Source: Ochotona curzoniae
Lineage: Eukaryota > Chordata > Mammalia > Lagomorpha > Ochotonidae
Direction: 5' to 3'
DNA length: 64,000 nt
Assembly (NCBI RefSeq): GCF_017591425.1
Contig: NW_024466512.1
Location: forward strand, 27,829,501 to 27,893,500
The notes under the pieces were generated by a model that saw only the letters and a list, made by a program, of their open reading frames with translations, was not told where the DNA came from and ran no database searches. Both the position numbers and the translations under genes were made by a program. This document shows, piece by piece, positions 12,540-24,117 of this stretch. The first letter of the stretch is position 1, and the number at the start of each line of letters is the position of its first letter.

Positions 12540-13600
12540 AGGCAGCTAGTTCAGGGTCACAAGCTTGGAAGCCACGCCCCTCCCCCTTTCCACCTAGGTG
12601 TTCTCTCCTTCCTACCTGTCATCACCTGGAACCTGAGAGGGGGCTGCATTGCGTTGTTGTGTAACCACTCCCCTCACAAGCCCCTATAAAGGCTCATGAT
12701 AGGGAGGGGCTCACTCTCTTGGTCTTGTGCCTCCATCACTCTGAAACTCTTGATTCTTGGCCCCCCCAGAACTTGCTTGCTCTCTAGCTTCCCGCGGACA
12801 GACTCTGAGGACAGGTATCCCCTGAGCATGATGGCCCCTGTGTATCTGTATCCCTCACTCTCTGTTCACTGCTTGGACGGGACAGTGACGATAGCAATGC
12901 TAAAATGCTTTGTATTTCTAATTTGTGTACTATCTGGAGTTCCTGGAGCGATGGGGGCTTAGCTGTAGTGGGATGTGGGCAGAGAAGCCAGGGGAAGGTG
13001 AATGTCTGCAGCTTTGGAAGTGTGTCCAGGTTATTCGTTGCATTTCTCTTAGGATAATTTATATTATTGGAGAAGCTGGGACATAGGTCTTCAGCTTAAC
13101 GGATGGACTTCAGGGTAATGACCACGTGCCCCTCTTGGGGTTTCGATTGACTGGATTGCTATATGGATTTGTGATTTGCTATTTCTAGTGGACCCTGTTA
13201 TCACCAAGCTTGGTTAATAAAGCCTCCTTAATAAATCCCAGACTTGTCTGGTGTGACCTCTCTCGCATCCATAACAGTAAGGATGGGCTGTAGAGCTCCT
13301 CTTCATGTTCAGGCCTTGGCTTGAATGCTGTCTTTTCCGAGCAGCTGATCTTGCTATCTTGCCTATGGAAGATCCGTTTGGTGATTCCTTGTCCTTGCAT
13401 GTACTCCAGTTGGTAACTTCTTTGTTTATCGACTTCTTCTGGTCCCCCTTCGGGACGTGAGCCTCAAGTGGCTAGAGCCCAAATCTGCCTGGATCCCCGC
13501 TGTGCTCATAGCATAAAGCCAGTTGTTGGAGACATGAAGTGTAGCGGGGATGGCTGCATGGTCTACGCCTATTCCTTGGCTCACTGTCCCCAGTAGTGAT
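12540..13600 (+). mobile_element. Possible LTR-like remnant
   Basis: A TATAAAGGCTC motif (about 12686), a downstream AATAAAGCC (about 13216) followed by TCTGGTGTGACC, and higher GC than the surroundings suggest LTR control sequences. No second LTR, target duplication or retroviral gene was seen, and the distance between the two motifs is long for one LTR. Confidence 0.25.
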
Positions 13601-13629
13601 CCTGGTACTGAAAGATTGGAGGCAATCAA

Positions 13630-13800
13630 GGAGCATGCTTACCCAATTCAAGAGTGGGCAAAAGATGTTAAGCTAGATCTCCAAGGAAGGTATGCAATGA
13701 TCATCACATCACAAGATGCTCAGTATCAGGACACATTAGGGAAATACCAAGCAAGACTACAAGGAAATATCACTTCACATCTATGAAGATAACCTTAATT
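13630..13800 (+). mobile_element. Old L1, end of ORF2 (part 1 of 2)
   Basis: CCCAATTCAAGAGTGGGCAA and AAGACTACAAGGAAATATCA, in this order and spacing, match the well-known last part of mammalian L1. Decayed, no usable frame. It continues after two CSINE insertions. Confidence 0.7.
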
Positions 13801-13825
13801 AAAAAAAAAAAAAGATTTATTTTTG

Positions 13826-14145
13826 GACCTGGAGTGGTAGCCTAATGGTTAAAGTCCTCACCTTGCACACACCGGGATCCCATATGGGCTCCGGTTACAA
13901 TTCCTGCAGTCCCATTTCCTCTCCAGCTCCCTGCCTGTGGCCTGGAAATGCAGTTGAGGATGGGCCAGGGCCTTGGGATCCTGCACCCACATGGGAGACC
14001 TGGAGGAAGTTCCTGGTTCCTGGCTCCGGATTGGCACAGCACCAGCCATTGCGGTCACTTGGGGAGTGAATCATTGGGTAGAAGATCTCTGTCTCTCCTC
14101 TCTGTAAATCTGCCTTTCCAATAAAAATAAAACAAACCTTTAAAT
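13826..14145 (+). repeat. CSINE inserted in old L1, left of a tail-to-tail pair
   Basis: The head GTAGCCTAATGGTTAAAGTC and ACACCGGGATCCCATATGGG run to a CCAATAAAAATAAAAC tail. Confidence 0.92.
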
Positions 14146-14146
14146 T

Positions 14147-14437
14147 TTTTAAAAAAATATTTATTTTATTTTTATTGGAAAGGCAGATACATAGAAAGGA
14201 AAAGAGACAGAAAGATCTTCCATTCACTGGTTCACTCCCTAAATGGCCACAACAAAGCAGAGCTGACCAATTTGGAGGCAGAAGGCAGGAGTGTCCTCTG
14301 GGTCTCCCATGTGGGTGCAGGGTCCCAAGGACTTGAGCTATCCTCTGCTGCTTTTCAGGTCATAGACAGAGACTGGAGCAGAAGTGGAGCAGCAAGGACA
14401 TGAACTGGTGCCCATATGGGATGCTGGCACATGCATA
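14147..14437 (-). repeat. CSINE inserted in old L1, right of a tail-to-tail pair
   Basis: It begins at the A/T-rich junction TTTTTTAAAAAAATATTTAT and ends near the head GCCCATATGGGATGCTGGCA. Its tail touches the previous copy's tail. Confidence 0.88.
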
Positions 14438-14439
14438 AA

Positions 14440-14995
14440 TATATATGAAAGACTTGACAATATTGTCTTGTATCTCGGTGTGTACAGTGTATACAGTACC
14501 ATCATTATTCACAGTGGCCAAAAGCAACAGTTTAAGTGACAATAAGCAGAGAATAGAATGTGGTATATATGAGGATATTTCAAAAAGTTCATGAAGGTAT
14601 GTAAAATAAAAGTTAATATTTAAGATTTTATGCCTTCAAAAAGTTCATGGAAATGGAATTAAAAGATTTGGTGAAAAAAAGTGAAATATATGCATAGTTC
14701 TTTTCATAATATACATATGTACAATGAAATAGTCACCAAAAGGAATGTAATTTTAGTGTATTCTGCAACACAGTGGGACACACTAATGAAATAAGCCAAG
14801 CACAGAAGGACAAACGGTGTCTTACTTCTCCTATGTGAATGTAGAATAGACAAGCTCATTGAGACAAAAAGTAGAATAGAGGTTAGTAGGGATGGTGCAG
14901 TGAAAGGAGAGTTACTATTTAATAAAAACCAGGTTTTTGGTTGAGGATGATTAAAAAAATTTGGATATAGACAGTAGTAATGGCCACACAACACT
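14440..14995 (+). mobile_element. Old L1 3' end (part 2 of 2)
   Basis: CATTATTCACAGTGGCCAAA, AATGAAATAAGCCAAGCACA and GAGACAAAAAGTAGAATAGA match the L1 3' region in the expected order. A MITE-like piece interrupts it. Confidence 0.75.
14572..14725. mobile_element. MITE-like element nested in old L1
   Basis: It contains ATTTCAAAAAGTTCATGAAG and CTTCAAAAAGTTCATGGAAA, both copies of the same terminal repeat in the same direction. Confidence 0.55.
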
Positions 14996-14999
14996 GTGG

Positions 15000-15000
<1 letters not shown>

Positions 15001-15046
<46 letters not shown>
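15001..15046 (+). repeat. TG microsatellite
   Basis: About 23 uninterrupted TG units, between old L1 sequence and an old CSINE. Confidence 0.97.
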
Positions 15047-15047
<1 letters not shown>

Positions 15048-15049
15048 TT

Positions 15050-15362
15050 CTTAAAGAGATTATGTATTTATTTGAAAGAGTTACAGATCAACGATGGAGG
15101 AAGAGAGATATTGATCTCCTAGCCACTGACTCACTTTCCAAACAGCCACACCAGTTAGCTCTGGACCAGGCTGAACCTAGAAGTCGGGAACTTCATCCAG
15201 CTCTCTTGTGTGTGGCAGAGATGCAAATACTTAGGGCATGTTCCACTGCTCTTTCCAGATCATTTTCAGGGAGCTGGATCAGAAACGGGGCAGCTAGGCC
15301 ACAAAGCAGCACCGGTGTGGGATGCTGGCATCACAGGGAGTTGCACCACATACTGGCCCTGT
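15050..15362 (-). repeat. Old CSINE
   Basis: An antisense copy with TTATGTATTTATTTGAAAGA, CTGGACCAGGCTGAACC and TTGCACCACATACTGGCCC. Confidence 0.82.
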
Positions 15363-15547
15363 GAGCAGGTTTAATGGTTCTGAAGTGTGAATGGTTCAAG
15401 AAGTGACTATGCTACTTCTATTTTATCATGATTTAAGAAGTTTCTTTCAATATGGGGAGGGATCATGGCCCGAATGTGCTTTATGGCTTTATGTACACAC
15501 ACACAAACACACACAAATGATGTTGATGATTTAGGTTTCCCACTTAT

Positions 15548-15780
15548 TTTTTTAAAAATACATTTTATTTAATTTATTCAGAAGGCAAAGATATAGACAG
15601 GAATTTCCTTTCCACTGACTCATTGTCTAAATTCCTACAATACTCAGGACTGAGCCAGGCTGACGCTGGGAGCTGGGGACGCAATCAGGTCTACCAAGTA
15701 CATAGACATTGCTGCCCAGGACTTACCCACTGCTGCTAACTGCAGCCCAAGCCATGACCCTAGCCCCTAGCCTCCCACAC
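15548..15780 (-). repeat. Old CSINE, 5' and middle parts only
   Basis: It contains ACATTTTATTTAATTTATTC, AGGACTGAGCCAGGCTGACG and a TGCTGCCCAGGA part; the head is lost or too diverged. Confidence 0.6.
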
Positions 15781-16091
15781 CTCCTTTCCCAGAGGAAGGT
15801 GGTTGCCTCTGCTCTTGAAGGAACACCTGTGCTTGCAGCCTGTCCTATCCTCAAAGATGCCTCCAAGACAGCTCAGAACTGCTACTTTGAAACCATCACT
15901 CTTTAGCAGTGTGTTTTCTATGGCTTAATTCATCTTCCAGGAGTGCTGTGCATTCTCATGTTTTGCTTTGATTTTTAAACCCGACTTATATACCAGTATT
16001 AAAAACCAAGATATTGAATTAAAGCCTCAGAATCCCAATTCCCTTTGAGAAATAGGTAACTTGGTGATTCTAGCCTGAGTTCTGTTGTATG

Positions 16092-16295
16092 AGAGCACTT
16101 CAAAAGGTTAATGGGACATGGAATTTAAAAACAAGCTTATTTTGGTGCAAAATAAAAAAAAAAATCCATGTGCATATGAGAAGTCTTCAATTAATGAAAA
16201 ACCCATATGATGTAGAAACTATGGAAGGATTTTAAATGTATTTCTTGCACCAGAATAAGTAAATCTCCTATGAACTTTCTAAGGTGCTTTTGTAA
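16092..16295. mobile_element. MITE-like element, diverged and enlarged
   Basis: GCACTTCAAAAGGTTAATGG at one end and CCTATGAACTTTCTAAGGTG at the other form worn inverted ends. TTTTGGTGCAAAATAAAAAA and TTCTTGCACCAGAATAAG inside also mirror each other. Confidence 0.5.
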
Positions 16296-16320
16296 GCCTC
16301 CCAACACTACTTAGCAAGAA

Positions 16321-16587
16321 ATTTTTAGATTTATTTATTTGAAAGGCAATGTGACAGAGAAAGGGGAGGGGAGAGAGAGGAAGTAACTTCCATCCCCCCT
16401 CCTCACACCAGGGCTGGGCCAGGAATTCCAGCTGAATCTCCTGTGTGTGCTCTCACTGCCACCTGTCAGGAGCATCAGTAGGAAGCTGCACCATAAGCAG
16501 AGCAGTCAGGACTTCAATCAGATGCTTTGACATGGGATGCGGGGGTCCCAAGTAGTGGCTTAACCATCTGTGGCACAACACCATCCC
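16321..16587 (-). repeat. Old CSINE
   Basis: An antisense copy with TTTAGATTTATTTATTTGAA, AGGGCTGGGCCAGGAATTCC and TTAACCATCTGTGGCACAAC. Confidence 0.8.
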
Positions 16588-18249
16588 AAAAACATTTTTG
16601 AGAATAAATTGTATCATTGAAAACGGTCTGTCATTGAATACAAATATCACCTTGGCCTACTGTTGCTGTTACACGATCACACATACTTGATTGGCATTTT
16701 ACCCATGGCCACCTAAATCTATTCAGTCATTTTCATTTCCTTTGTGTGTTTAAATGTGTCTGCTTCCTACCATGAATAATCACTTTCAGTAATGGGATGC
16801 CTGGTCCAGCAGATCTTACTTTTGAAGAATTCATTAATAAGGCATAATGTGAGAAAGTTGCTTGCTATTTTTGTTAGATTGCCTGATCACACAGTAATGA
16901 TGACATGTATCCTTAAATATATGACCTACTTTGCTGGACATTTTTCTGGACCATACCAGTAGTATATTCTTTAGTGTTATAAATCATGCAATTTGGTCAA
17001 CTCCTTCTTGGTGTAGACAGAAGGGCTGTGGGCCATTGGCTGCTGGTCAATATGGCAGTCCTATGATGACTGCTTCATGCCTCCCTTTGCTTTGAGTACA
17101 AAATCAGTGCATTTTGGAACACAAAGTCACATGGCCAAACATTTTGAATCTACATATGAAGGCCTCTAGCTTGGCCCTCCCCACTATTGTCTCTGTGCCC
17201 CACCTACAAGCAGGCCTTGGTGGTTGGGACTGCGTGGTTTTAAGACTGAGACACAACTCCCATCATCCTTCACTGTTACAGTGGTCTCTGTACTCAGCAC
17301 GTCCCTGAGTGAGGCTTGGGATACACACAGGTATTACATGACAACAGAATCAGCACATCAGTTTTCCGGTGACCGTTAGTGTTCCTGGTTCCTGCCTATC
17401 ACTTCATCTGACCCAGTAAGTATCTCCCTACCTTTTCATCACAAGGCTACTTACCCATGGCTGCCTCCCTCCAAGAGGGCTCTCACAGACATACTGTCTC
17501 CGTTCCTGCCTCCTGGGAGCAGCCCTAAAAATGATAATCAATTCATTTGGCTCATTGGTGTATTGTTGCCTCTCTCTTTGGCTTCCCAGTGTTCACTGTG
17601 ACTACAGTGCAGTACACTGGCAGCTTCCTCCAGGCTTAGGCACAACCTAGAGACTGACCTTGGCCAGGTCACAACAGATAGCAATTGGGCCAAGCCTGTC
17701 TACAGAAGCAGAGTTTTACATGGAGCTTAAGGCGATGCCCTCTTCCAGATCTAGGCCTATAGACACACAGGACATACAAGATGACCTTGCTGAGCGTACA
17801 AGGCCTGCGCACTTTCAAGCCTTGGAATACTGACCAGTCTTTCGCAGCTTTCACAGACTGCCCACCGGCTTCTATCTCCATGCTTACAGGAAATTTGACT
17901 TTGAGCATGTGAGCATTTGTTTGGCATAATTTCTGAGGCCTTATCCTTTCCCCAAATCTATTTACTAACTGAAATTTCCTTATTTGACACCTCTTGCATC
18001 TGAATTTCTAGAATGTAAATTTTCTGTTGAATGTAACAGACATACCCCAAAGCACGCAAGTCATAGCTCAGGCACTGAACCTCAGATCAGAAACCGAATA
18101 TTACCACCTTGATGCCAGCTCCAGTCACTCTCCTATCTCCCCTAGGGCAGGGACTATTCTCATCTACATTGGTTACATTTATATATTTGCTTTTTAATAA
18201 CTAGACAAAATTATATAGATTTGCTCTCTACAACATAGTGATTTGAAGC
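16588..18249. other. Intergenic, mostly unique
   Basis: No exon or clear repeat family seen. Confidence 0.45.
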
Positions 18250-18400
18250 CCTTGTGGATATTTCAGGAAGTTTATGGACAGTGGAATGAAAAGATATTCA
18301 CTTTGATGCAAAAACAAAACAAACAAACAAAAAAACACAGCAATCCATGTAGTTTTTCACATTGTGCATTTTCCAGGATCTTTTGAAGACCTCTCATTAT
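18250..18400. mobile_element. MITE-like element
   Basis: GATATTTCAGGAAGTTTATGG and CATTTTCCAGGATCTTTTGA with an internal TTTGATGCAAAA and AAAC repeats. Confidence 0.5.
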
Positions 18401-18990
18401 GCATGGTGGGATGACTAAATTCAGCTAATTAGCATAGTATGTTACTTTATAGTTACCATATTTGTCTGTTTTGTCTTTTACATAAGTTAATATGTGCTCT
18501 ATTGCATATTATATTAGTATATATGTGTGTTATATATTACCAAAAACATAATCCCAGAGACTGAGTGAATTATAAAGGAGGCTTATTTTGGTTCACTGCT
18601 CTGGAGGTGCAAGGTCCAGGAGCTACATGTAGCTATGACCTTGATGACAGTCCTGAGGTGGCTCATACATCACCTTGAAACACAAGGAATGTGCTTGTGC
18701 CATATCTGTGTCACTCTATTTCTGGGCTATATTCAAAAAGCAAATTTTAAAATTTAGTCTCATGGAAGGATGCTTGTAACCTTGATTCTTTCCTCAAATG
18801 GTATTCATTACATACTTAGGTGTGAACTAGCAGTTGTTTTCCTGGCATTATTTCATTTTAAACTTTATCAGCTCCTACAACATCCAGGGCAGGGGAAGAG
18901 TCATGGAGAGCTACACAGAAAAGGAACAGATAAAGTATGAAGAGGGAGAAAATACCTAAAACAAATAATGCAAATGAGATTTGGCATAGA
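18401..18990. other. Intergenic, with possible old LTR or L1 pieces
   Basis: 18545-18700 (ACTGAGTGAATTATAAAGGA, GGCTTATTTTGGTTCACTGC) resembles a MaLR LTR. 18410-18460 resembles an L1 3' UTR. Both are weak. Confidence 0.3.
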
Positions 18991-19005
18991 AGTATTTTAG
19001 TCTTT

Positions 19006-19318
19006 TTTTTTTTTTTTCCATTGGAAAGGCGGATATACAGAGAGGAGAGACAGAGAGGAAGATCTTCCGTCCGATGATTCACTCCCCAAGTGAGCGCAAC
19101 GGGCCGATACTATGCCGATCCGAAGCCAGGAGCCTCTTCCGGGTCTCCCACGTGGGTGCAGGGTCCCAAAGCTTTGGGCCGTCCTCGACTGCTTTCCCAG
19201 GCCACAGGCAGGGAGCTGGAAGGGAAGCGGGGCTGCCGGGATTAGAACCGGCGCCCATATGGGATCCCGGGCGTGCAAGGCGAGGACCTTTAACCACTTG
19301 CGCCACCGCGCCGGGCCC
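19006..19318 (-). repeat. Young full-length CSINE with perfect target duplication
   Basis: The 15-base repeats AGTATTTTAGTCTTT (18991-19005 and 19319-19333) are identical. The element keeps nearly all expected CpGs, including GCGCCACCGCGCCGGGCCC at the head, so it is probably among the most recent insertions here. Confidence 0.97.
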
Positions 19319-19679
19319 AGTATTTTAGTCTTTGACGTGTGGTTACCATTGCTGATTCTCATGAAAAATCACCTTATCATTTCCTCAAGACAAAGTGCTT
19401 TTGTAGTTTCCGCCTCCGTTTCCATCAGGGGTTCTTTCAGTCTCTTCTTCCAGAGTTTTCACCTCTGCTTCCTTCATCTCTTCCATCCAGTGAGCACATT
19501 TTCTAGCATTGCTTCCTTCATACACTCTTGAACCAAATTCTTCACCTCCATTCCCAGGACTCCTGCCATTCATGTTCTAGTAAATTCACTGTCCTTCCTG
19601 CCTCCAGCCATTCCTGTCATTTGTTTACTGAATAATACATTAGTTAAACACTGCATAGATTGCCTCTTCTTTAAAACAA

Positions 19680-19920
19680 CAGTAAGCATTTCTAAAGCCT
19701 TACTATGTATGTGTCAGGCACTAGCTGACATGCCTTAAATGCAATGTCTAAAGGATCGCAACAGTAGCACTGCAAGCTATTCACCGTCACTACTGCCACT
19801 TTACAGAAAAGTACTAAACTCAGAGACAAAAAGTATTACTCAAGGTCACAGACCAGTAAAAAGAAGAAACAGGATTCAAATATGTATTTATTACAAATTT
19901 CTACCTGTCCAAGCCATCAT
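19680..19920 (-). repeat. MIR
   Basis: ACTATGTATGTGTCAGGCAC, CACTTTACAGAAAAG, CTCAAGGTCACAGACCAGTA and ACAGGATTCAAATATG follow MIR on its complement. Confidence 0.8.
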
Positions 19921-20070
19921 CCTATTCACCAGCTGAAGACCAAAGTCTACAGCGTAGTATCCAAGAATGCTCTAAATCTGTCTCCAGCTTCCCTCTTTGA
20001 TCTTGTTTTCAATCCTCTCCTTGCCTCTTTCTTTCTCATGCTGGTGGATACAGATACTATTTAATTAAAA

Positions 20071-20099
20071 AAAAGAAAGAAAGAAAGAAAGAAAGAAAA
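20071..20099 (+). repeat. GAAA simple repeat
   Basis: About six GAAA units after an A run. Confidence 0.95.
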
Positions 20100-20765
20100 T
20101 CATGCCAACACAATGCTGCTTGCACTGGAGGCAGTTCTGGGCCATGAAGGTGCACACTTTGCAATCAGTCCTGTGATGGCAGAACCTCTCCTCTCGCCTT
20201 TATTGTTTGCTATGACCTTTGCATCATTTGCATCATCTTCAAAATACATGACTTTCACTGTTAATTTACCACTGTTGGATGTGCCTTCTCTCTGAGCTCT
20301 GATTTGCTTGCTTACCTTTGGCCAAAACCCTGTAACCCACACGAGCAGCAGAAGTCTATTCATCTGTGCCTTATGTCCCTCACAGAGATGCTGTATAGAT
20401 TTGGGGCTGTCCCATTGTCAGCTCAGTTGGTCACAGCTCCCTTTGGAAGAATCTGGGAAATGTGGAATTGGGAATCAATGGGCACACCATATCCTTATTT
20501 CAACACCTTGAAAATAAGAAAGGAACAGAAAACTCATTTTCAAAAACTAATCCAGGTTAAGTTATCTCCTTATATTTTCATAGTCTGTTTTAAAAAAATC
20601 CTCAAATTTGCTTTGAAACTCAAGGCAAAAGACACACAGAGAAAAAAGATATTTATCATAATAAATACAAGGGGAAAAACACAAAATGTGCTCAATATCA
20701 GTAGTTTTCAGGGAAATGTAAATAAAAATTACAGTGAGGTATTATACCTCTCCAGTTAGAATGGT

Positions 20766-20770
<5 letters not shown>

Positions 20771-20814
<44 letters not shown>

Positions 20815-20899
20815 TATATAAATATATATATATATAAATATATAAATATATAAATATATCTATATATAAATATATAAATATATATATATATATATAAAT
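20771..20899. repeat. TA repeat
   Basis: About 130 bases of TATATA with AAATATATA variants inside the old L1, directly before a CSINE. Confidence 0.97.
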
Positions 20900-20906
20900 C
20901 AAGTTA

Positions 20907-21230
20907 TAGAGGCTCAGTGAGGTGGCCTAGTGGCTAAAAGTCCTTGCTTTGAATGCACCAGGATCCCATATGGGCGCTGGTTCTAATCCCAGCAGTCCTG
21001 CTTCCCATCCAGCTCCCTCTTTGTGGCCTGGGAACACAGTTGAGGATAGCTCAAAGCCTTGGGACCTTGCACCTGCATGGGAGACCTTGAAGAGGCTCCT
21101 GGCTTCAAATCAGCGCAGCTCCAACCATCACTTGGGGAGTAAATCATTGGATGGAACATTTTCCTCTCCGTCTCTCCTTCTCTATATATGTATATCTGAC
21201 TTTGCAATAAAAATGAATCTTTAACAAAAA
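20907..21230 (+). repeat. CSINE nested in the old L1
   Basis: It has GAGGTGGCCTAGTGGCTAAA, GGTTCTAATCCCAGCAGTCC and an AATAAAAATGAATC tail. Confidence 0.92.
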
Positions 21231-22139
21231 AATGTCATAAAAACTACAGATGCTGATGAGGATGTGGAAAAGGGGAACTTCTACACATTGCTATTAGGGA
21301 GACAAATCAGCAAAGTCACTGTGGAGAACAGAGGTTCCTCAAAAAGCTAAAAATAAATTCACTCTATGAGCCAACCATCCCTCTTCTGGGTGTTTAGATG
21401 AAAGAAGTCAAAGCAGCATATGAAAGAGACCTGCACGCCAATGTTTGTTACATCACAATCCATAATAGCCAAGATAGAGAACCAACTTGACGTCCATTGG
21501 TAGATGAATAGATGAAGAAAATATGATGTATATACACAGTGGAATACTGCATAGCCACAACAATAATGAAGTCCTGACATTTGCAACAAAATGGATGGAA
21601 CCGAAGAGCATTACGTCAAATGAAATGAGTCAGACAAAAACACAAATACAACATGCTTTCCTTCATGCATGGAAGTTAAAACAAGTTGATCTGAGCTTTG
21701 AGTAGTGATTTGTGGAGGCTTGGGAGGGTAGAGGGAGGGGACAGAGGGGAATTGGACAGTGGGTACCAAAATGCAGTCAGAATAGGGTCATAAGCTCTGT
21801 TTCACAACACAGTAGAGTAAGTTTGGTTCGCATTAACAAGTTTTCTTTTTCTGCATAAAGAATAGGAAGAGAGGAGTGAGTAGGCTCCAAATACAAAAAG
21901 AAGATGAAAGAGCAGTTGCCTGACTTAATTATGCTCTTATATTTGTTGAAGTGTTGCACTAAGCCCTATAAGAATGCATAATGTTATATTTTGATTTAAA
22001 AAACCTTGAATAACAAAATCATAAAATGTGGAGGATAATAAAAGTATTACTTAATTGGTTCATTAGTGTTTTTGAGCAACTGTTATATGGCTGGCAACTG
22101 ACTGAGCAACGGGAATCTAGCATTGAAAAAGCCCACATC

Positions 22140-22425
22140 CTACCTCATCCAAAACTGGAGCGCCTGGGATCAAGACCTGCTTCAACTTCTGATTGAGCAT
22201 TCTGCTAAGTGTACCCTGGGAGGCAGCTGATAATTTGTGTCCATGCTAACCCTTAAGGAGATCTGAATGGAGCTCCTGAATGCTGGTTTTGACCTAACCC
22301 AGCTGGCTGTTGTGGGGATTTGGGGAGTGAGACGGTATGTTGAAGACATCTCTGTCTCTTACCTCTTTGTGTGGCTCTGCCTTTCAGCTAAATAAGAATA
22401 AACTCTTTTTCCAAAAAGAAAAAAA
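22140..22425 (+). repeat. Old CSINE
   Basis: It has AAGTGTACCCTGGGAGGCAG, TGTTGTGGGGATTTGGGGAG and a CAGCTAAATAAGAATAAACT tail; the head is decayed. Confidence 0.72.
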
Positions 22426-22429
22426 TGGC

Positions 22430-22600
22430 ATTAAAATCCAAATTTATTTAGGTGCAAAAATGTTGAAATCCACACATACAAAGACTGTTCAGAAAGCTCA
22501 TGGAAATCGCATGTTATGAAAAAGCTGCATGCACTTCAACATTATTGCATCATAGTAAGTTTATGTTTTAACTCCAATTTTGCATGAAATTTTTTTTAAA
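22430..22600. mobile_element. MITE-like element
   Basis: It has TTTAGGTGCAAAAATGTTGA, AATCCACACAT and TTCAGAAAGCTCATGGAAAT, with a worn mirror part after it. Confidence 0.5.
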
Positions 22601-22634
22601 TGAAAAACTTTTGCAAATAATTAAAGATATTCAA

Positions 22635-22858
22635 GTAGTCAGGGTTGGGCCAGGTGAGACTCCATCTGGGTCTTTCTTTCAAATGGGCAGCAGAGGCTCA
22701 AATATTTGAGCCATCATCTACTGCCTTGTAGGATGCACATTAGCAGGATCTGAGTCTGAAGCAGAGTAGCTAGGACTCAACTTGAAATATGCACTGCAAT
22801 ACGGAATGCAGGTGCCCCATGCAGCAGCTTAAGCTGTTGTGCCACAATGGTTGCTCCT
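22635..22858 (-). repeat. Old CSINE
   Basis: An antisense copy without tail: GTTGGGCCAGGTGAGACTCC, GAGCCATCATCTACTGCC, GCTTAAGCTGTTGTGCCACA. Confidence 0.78.
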
Positions 22859-24117
22859 TCATGAACTTTTTTTTTAAGTAGTCTAGCATAAATTGTGAGA
22901 GGCCAAATGAGATTAACAAAAAAAGTTCGTGTTACAGTGACCCCCATATAATCTACAGGAAAGGTTGATCATGAAATATTTCGGTTCTCCTTAAGCTGAG
23001 AGTGGAAGGATAAGAGGAAATTAGACAGGCAAAGAGAAAGGGGAAGAACATTCCAGGTGGAGGGAGTGGGAAATCCGGAGAGGCAAGCATGCACGTGACT
23101 GAGGTCTCACGAAGTATTGTTGGGATTAAGTGAGAGAAGACTGTTCTCATGATCTGTTCGTGTGTAACCAAATTTGTTAACATGACTTCCATAGTAACTG
23201 GCATGGAGGGGTTCAGTCGGTTTACCATGGCGTGTAGCCTCAGATCCTAGGAGCAGGGTTACTGGTTACATCCATGTGACTGTTTTTGGATAATGCAGTC
23301 CATTCAAAGATCTAGCAGAATGCACATTCATGGTTTACAATAGAAATATTGCTCACTATTATTACTACCATTATCATCCGATTTCTCTTACCCCACTATC
23401 ATAACGTTTCATTGCTTTATTTGCCTCACACACATTTAAATTTTCTTATTTCTTGAAATAATACATCTTCCATATTGGAAACCACAGGTCCATGGCACTA
23501 CTACATAATCAAAATATGGCAGAATCCAATGCTGTTATTTTCTTATCTATTCTTTCTTACTAGGAGTGTCTTCTACAAGACACCAGAGGATAGGCTAGTG
23601 CCCTCAGAGCAGTCACTTAATATTTGTACATTTTATTGTTGAGTTATAGGCACAAGTGGGTTTTCTATCCTATATTAATTGTTCTTAGTTACCATGATTT
23701 TCTGTTTATTCCCTTTCAGTAACTGCTGCCTCAAAGTGGAAAATGGAAATCTTTGCCTGAATGAACTGATAGCAACAGAACCCAAATCCTTAAGAATGCT
23801 GCCACCAGAAGCTAACTCCCACAGGATCCAGGAGGAGAGAGAAGCGTGGAGGGAGGAGGGGGTAGGAGAGAGAGAAGCAGAGAAGGGGGGGTGTGAGGAG
23901 AGAGGATGGGAGAAAAAAAGGAGCGTGTAGAGAAAAGAGTACCATCCAGTCTTCTTCCCGATTTTCTGGCTTTGCATTCTGTGCCTCTGTTCCCACGTGT
24001 AGAGTAGGGCTAGTAACAGCGGCAGGAGGTTGTTGGAAGAGTAAAAAGTGTAGGAAAGAAGATAACAGGAATAGTAGAAAACACACACACATGCCAAATA
24101 CTGATAGAAAGTGAACT
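22859..24117. other. Intergenic, mostly unique
   Basis: A purine-rich stretch (GGAGGAGAGAGAAG-like) lies at 23825-23930. No exon recognised. Confidence 0.45.

Larger units (their letters stand above)
20620..21990 (+). mobile_element. Old L1 end of ORF2 and 3' UTR, split by insertions
   Basis: Left part: AATGTGCTCAATATCAGTAG, CTCTCCAGTTAGAATGG. Right part from 21231: GATGAGGATGTGGAAAAGGG, ATAATAGCCAAGATAGAGAA, CAGTGGAATACTGCATAGCC, then a 3' UTR-like GGTACCAAAATGCAGTCAGA. The order is that of mammalian L1. A TA repeat and a CSINE sit between the parts. Heavily decayed. Confidence 0.8.

Noticed and set aside
13550..13786. 78-codon open frame ending in a plausible-looking protein
   Set aside because: The second half is decayed L1 sequence read in one frame, not a host gene.
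20304..20759. 151-codon open frame on the plus strand
   Set aside because: Its end lies in decayed L1 sequence and the rest matches no protein I know.
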